Source of the DNA: Actinomycetospora callitridis
GTDB lineage: Bacteria; Actinomycetota; Actinomycetes; Mycobacteriales; Pseudonocardiaceae
Assembly (NCBI RefSeq): GCF_028737265.1
Contig: NZ_JAQZAK010000002.1
Coordinates: 744,001-808,000, forward strand
Direction of reading: 5' to 3'
DNA length: 64,000 nucleotides
The translations under genes and the position numbers were made by a program. This document shows, piece by piece, positions 63,536 through 64,000 of the stretch; position 1 is the first letter of the stretch; every line of letters starts with the position of its first letter. The notes beneath the pieces were generated by a model. It was not told the DNA's origin. It did no database searches and saw only the letters and a program-made list of their open reading frames with translations.

Positions 63536-64000
63536 GTGCGTCCCAGGGCGAGCACCTCGTCGAACCCGTCCGCGAGGTCCTGCTCGAAGCCGGGCAGATC
63601 GGTGATCGACGCGGCGTCGAGGTTGGCGGCCACGCAGCACGTCGGCCCGTGGGTCAGCATCGCGATCATCGCCGCGCAGCCGGGCAGGGGCGCGAACGGG
63701 TAGCTGCGCACGATCCGCGCGCCGGCGAGGTAGATGTCGCCCTGCAGGCCCGGGATGTTGCTGGCCTGCAGGTCGTTGGCCCCGGTCGCCGCGCCCGCGC
63801 CGAGGCCGGTGATGACCGAGCCCGGCAGCCGCGCGAGCCACGGCGTCACGACCTCGACGCTCTCCAGCGCCGGCTCGGCGAGCGCGGCCTTCATGCGCCG
63901 CCGGACGTCGACGATCCGGGCCGCCGGGTCGACGATGCCGACCGGGGCCGAGAGCCGGGCGGGCGCGAAGTGGTTGCCGCCGGCCTCGTGCTCCTCGCGG
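63532..64000 (-). CDS. Wax-ester synthase/diacylglycerol acyltransferase, C-terminal part
   Basis: The frame is open to the window edge, so the 5' end lies outside; about 155 residues are visible. AGGNHFAPARL, ASNIPGLQGDIYLAGARI and VAANLDAASITDLPGFEQDL match the C-terminal (DUF1298) domain of WS/DGAT enzymes, which make triacylglycerol or wax esters. The catalytic HHxxxDG lies upstream and is not visible. It is coupled to the hydrolase downstream. Confidence 0.85.
   Translation of the reverse strand, partial: REEHEAGGNHFAPARLSAPVGIVDPAARIVDVRRRMKAALAEPALESVEVVTPWLARLPGSVITGLGAGAATGANDLQASNIPGLQGDIYLAGARIVRSYPFAPLPGCAAMIAMLTHGPTCCVAANLDAASITDLPGFEQDLADGFDEVLALGRT

Overview
The window comes from a very GC-rich actinobacterium. 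The almost invariant G/C third codon positions, the ESX (type VII) secretion genes, a full mce operon, the hadAB-type dehydratase pair and a WS/DGAT gene all suggest Corynebacteriales/Pseudonocardiales. Gene content and style fit Pseudonocardiaceae best (Pseudonocardia- or Actinomycetospora-like); the genus is inference. No insertion sequence, prophage, rRNA gene or CRISPR array is visible.

Layout. (1) 1-4504, plus strand: the 3' end of an ESX locus (eccD C-terminus, mycP, eccE, an unrecognised 251-aa protein), a small Rieske protein and a VOC-family gene with its own MerR-type promoter. (2) 4587-28254, minus strand (genes transcribed right to left): one almost unbroken translation supercluster. 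In transcription order it runs rpsL-rpsG-fusA-tuf, rpsJ-rplC-D-W-B-rpsS-rplV-rpsC-rplP-rpmC-rpsQ, rplN-X-E-rpsN-[candidate new small gene]-rpsH-rplF-R-rpsE-rpmD-rplO, secY-adk-map, a DUF1707 membrane protein, infA-rpmJ-rpsM-K-D-rpoA-rplQ-truA. (3) 28914-36387: rpoB-rpoC. (4) 36813-50051: a complete mce lipid-import operon (mceG ATPase, two YrbE permeases, mceA-F, two Mce-associated proteins) inserted between rplL and rpoB. (5) 50434-54766: tRNA-Trp, secE, nusG, rplK, rplA, rplJ, rplL. (6) 54958-57133, plus strand: an aminotransferase and a secreted SGNH hydrolase. (7) 57296-58612, minus strand: tRNA-Thr, tRNA-Met, rpmG, hadA, hadB. (8) 58650-64000: an EAL phosphodiesterase, cinA, two alpha/beta hydrolases and the C-terminal part of a wax-ester/diacylglycerol acyltransferase.

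How it works together. Most of the window makes the gene-expression machine: about 30 ribosomal proteins, IF-1, EF-G, EF-Tu, the core RNA polymerase subunits, SecY/SecE and NusG. Genes are packed with 1-13 nt overlaps. GC-rich hairpins split the cluster into transcription units, and several units are preceded by TAGnnT-like -10 boxes; the best is the rpoB promoter (TCGACA-N18-TAGACT). The mce operon is tightly coupled from mceG to mceF and closed by a 13-bp hairpin just before the rpoB promoter. The last block (WS/DGAT plus two hydrolases, one resembling monoacylglycerol lipases) looks like neutral-lipid metabolism.

Most unusual points: a candidate 87-aa gene between rpsN and rpsH that overlaps both neighbours by 4 nt and has perfect GC3 over its first 48 codons; a MceG with a tail of about 300 disordered residues; long disordered extensions on many translation and transcription proteins; a 19-bp-spaced palindromic promoter feeding an apparently leaderless VOC gene; and two long inverted repeats in intergenic DNA.
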